5,689 bases of DNA from Hyphomicrobiales bacterium (GTDB lineage Bacteria; Pseudomonadota; Alphaproteobacteria; Rhizobiales; Devosiaceae): contig JALSJY010000023.1 in NCBI GenBank assembly GCA_026989045.1, positions 1-5,689 of the forward strand, read 5' to 3'. The stretch's first letter is position 1; every line of letters begins with the position of its first letter. Made by a program: the position numbers and the translations under genes. The notes under the pieces were generated by a model. The model did not search any database and was not told the DNA's origin. It worked only from the letters and a program-made list of their open reading frames with translations. Below are positions 5,171 through 5,689 of this stretch, piece by piece.

Positions 5171-5689
5171 GCTCTAGCCTTCTCGCTAGCGTTTCTAATA
5201 TTGCGAATATTTTCACCATACGGGGCAGGGTTTTCAACCGAGCCTCCTTTGAAAACAGCAGAGCCAGCAACAAGAATATTTGCCCCAGCTGCCGCCATAA
5301 GCTGTCCAGTTTGAGGCGTTATTCCGCCATCAATCTCAATATGAATATTTCTATCGCCAATCATTTTGCGAATGGTTTTTGTCTTATCAATCTGAGAGTG
5401 AATAAATTTTTGCCCGCCAAAACCAGGGTTCACACTCATGATGCAAACAAGGTCAATAATATCTAAAATATTTTCAATCGCACTAGCTGGAGTGGAAGGG
5501 TTAAGCGCTACTCCTGCCTTACAGCCTAAAGTGCGTATATATTGTAATGATCTATGCAGGTGGGGGCCTGCTTCTGCATGAATTGTCAAAATATCAGCAC
5601 CAGCATCAGCAAATGCCTTAAGAAACTGATCTGTAGGTGAAATCATTAAATGCACGTCCATCACGGTTTTAATATGAGGGCGAATTGCT
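5167..5689 (-). CDS. rpe: Ribulose-phosphate 3-epimerase, N-terminus outside window
   Basis: The frame is open to the right edge and gives 173 residues of a protein normally about 220-230 long; about 50 N-terminal residues are missing. The GTG at 5664 is an internal valine, since the eight codons before it (AIRPHIKT) continue the family sequence. Rpe interconverts ribulose 5-phosphate and xylulose 5-phosphate in a TIM barrel with a metal bound at the active site. Visible marks are the metal histidine in DVHLMI (residues 11-16 of this fragment), IHAEAG (36-41), MSVNPGFGGQKF (84-95, phosphate-binding loop), IDGGI (119-123) with the catalytic and metal-binding aspartate D120, and AGSAVF (141-146). 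It heads the visible part of the operon rpe-cbbY-gph and overlaps cbbY by four bases. Allulose-6-phosphate epimerases resemble it, but the loop sequences read as standard Rpe. Whether the genome has a second rpe cannot be judged here. Confidence 0.95.
   Translation of the reverse strand, partial: AIRPHIKTVMDVHLMISPTDQFLKAFADAGADILTIHAEAGPHLHRSLQYIRTLGCKAGVALNPSTPASAIENILDIIDLVCIMSVNPGFGGQKFIHSQIDKTKTIRKMIGDRNIHIEIDGGITPQTGQLMAAAGANILVAGSAVFKGGSVENPAPYGENIRNIRNASEKARA
5178..5184 (-). promoter_or_regulatory. Ribosome binding site for cbbY inside the end of rpe
   Basis: The - strand reads GAGAAGG, then CTAGAGC, then the ATG at 5170. The spacing of seven bases is good. It lies within the last codons of rpe, supporting coupled translation across the ATGA overlap. 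Confidence 0.6.

Noticed and set aside
5086..5466. 126-codon open frame on the + strand across cbbY and rpe
   Set aside because: It overlaps two conserved genes on the other strand and its leucine-rich start is the reverse of charged coding sequence; no supporting signals.
1..5689. Mobile elements, CRISPR repeats, tRNA or rRNA genes
   Set aside because: No transposase-like protein, no terminal repeats, no regularly spaced repeats and no tRNA-like cloverleaf segment was seen; coding sequence fills nearly the whole window.

Overview
The window holds six protein-coding genes, all apparently intact except the two cut by the window edges, and almost no non-coding space. Base composition is AT-rich (about 35-50% G+C in the few lines I counted, mostly near 35-40%). 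The proteins look proteobacterial: a SorC-type sugar regulator, a fused class II aldolase/short-chain dehydrogenase of the RhaD/RhaEW type, an MtnA of the 'GGHLMQ' kind, and an rpe-cbbY-gph operon. My best guess is a low-GC alphaproteobacterium, perhaps a host-associated Hyphomicrobiales lineage. That placement rests on remembered family resemblance and is weak.

Layout, left to right. (1) The C-terminal half of mtnA, a methylthioribose-1-phosphate isomerase family protein, on the + strand up to 559. (2) A SorC-family regulator on the - strand, 1530 to 556, whose stop codon overlaps that of mtnA by 4 nt. (3) A 96-bp divergent control region (1531-1626) with a perfect 12-bp palindrome that overlaps plausible -35 elements for both directions. 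(4) A 688-residue class II aldolase fused to an NAD-type short-chain dehydrogenase, 1627-3693, + strand. (5) An 83-bp convergent gap with a weak terminator hairpin. (6) A - strand operon read from the right edge leftward: rpe (5' end outside the window), cbbY, overlapping rpe by ATGA, and a gph-like phosphatase 29 nt further on.

How the genes may work together. An MtnA-type isomerase turns an aldose 1-phosphate into a ketose 1-phosphate. A class II aldolase then cleaves the ketose 1-phosphate into dihydroxyacetone phosphate (DHAP) and an aldehyde, and a dehydrogenase domain can oxidise or reduce that aldehyde. This matches the logic of the known 5-deoxyribose / methylthioribose 'DHAP shunt' (kinase or phosphorylase, isomerase, class II aldolase). 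Here, however, the usual small stand-alone aldolase seems to be replaced by a two-domain fusion best known from L-rhamnose catabolism, next to a SorC regulator that probably senses a phosphorylated intermediate. The right-hand operon (pentose-5-phosphate epimerase, xylulose-1,5-bisphosphate phosphatase type, phosphoglycolate phosphatase type) repeats the cbbE/cbbY/cbbZ gene set of Calvin-cycle operons. In this window it may serve pentose-phosphate metabolism and removal of dead-end sugar phosphates. The link between the left and right halves is inference.
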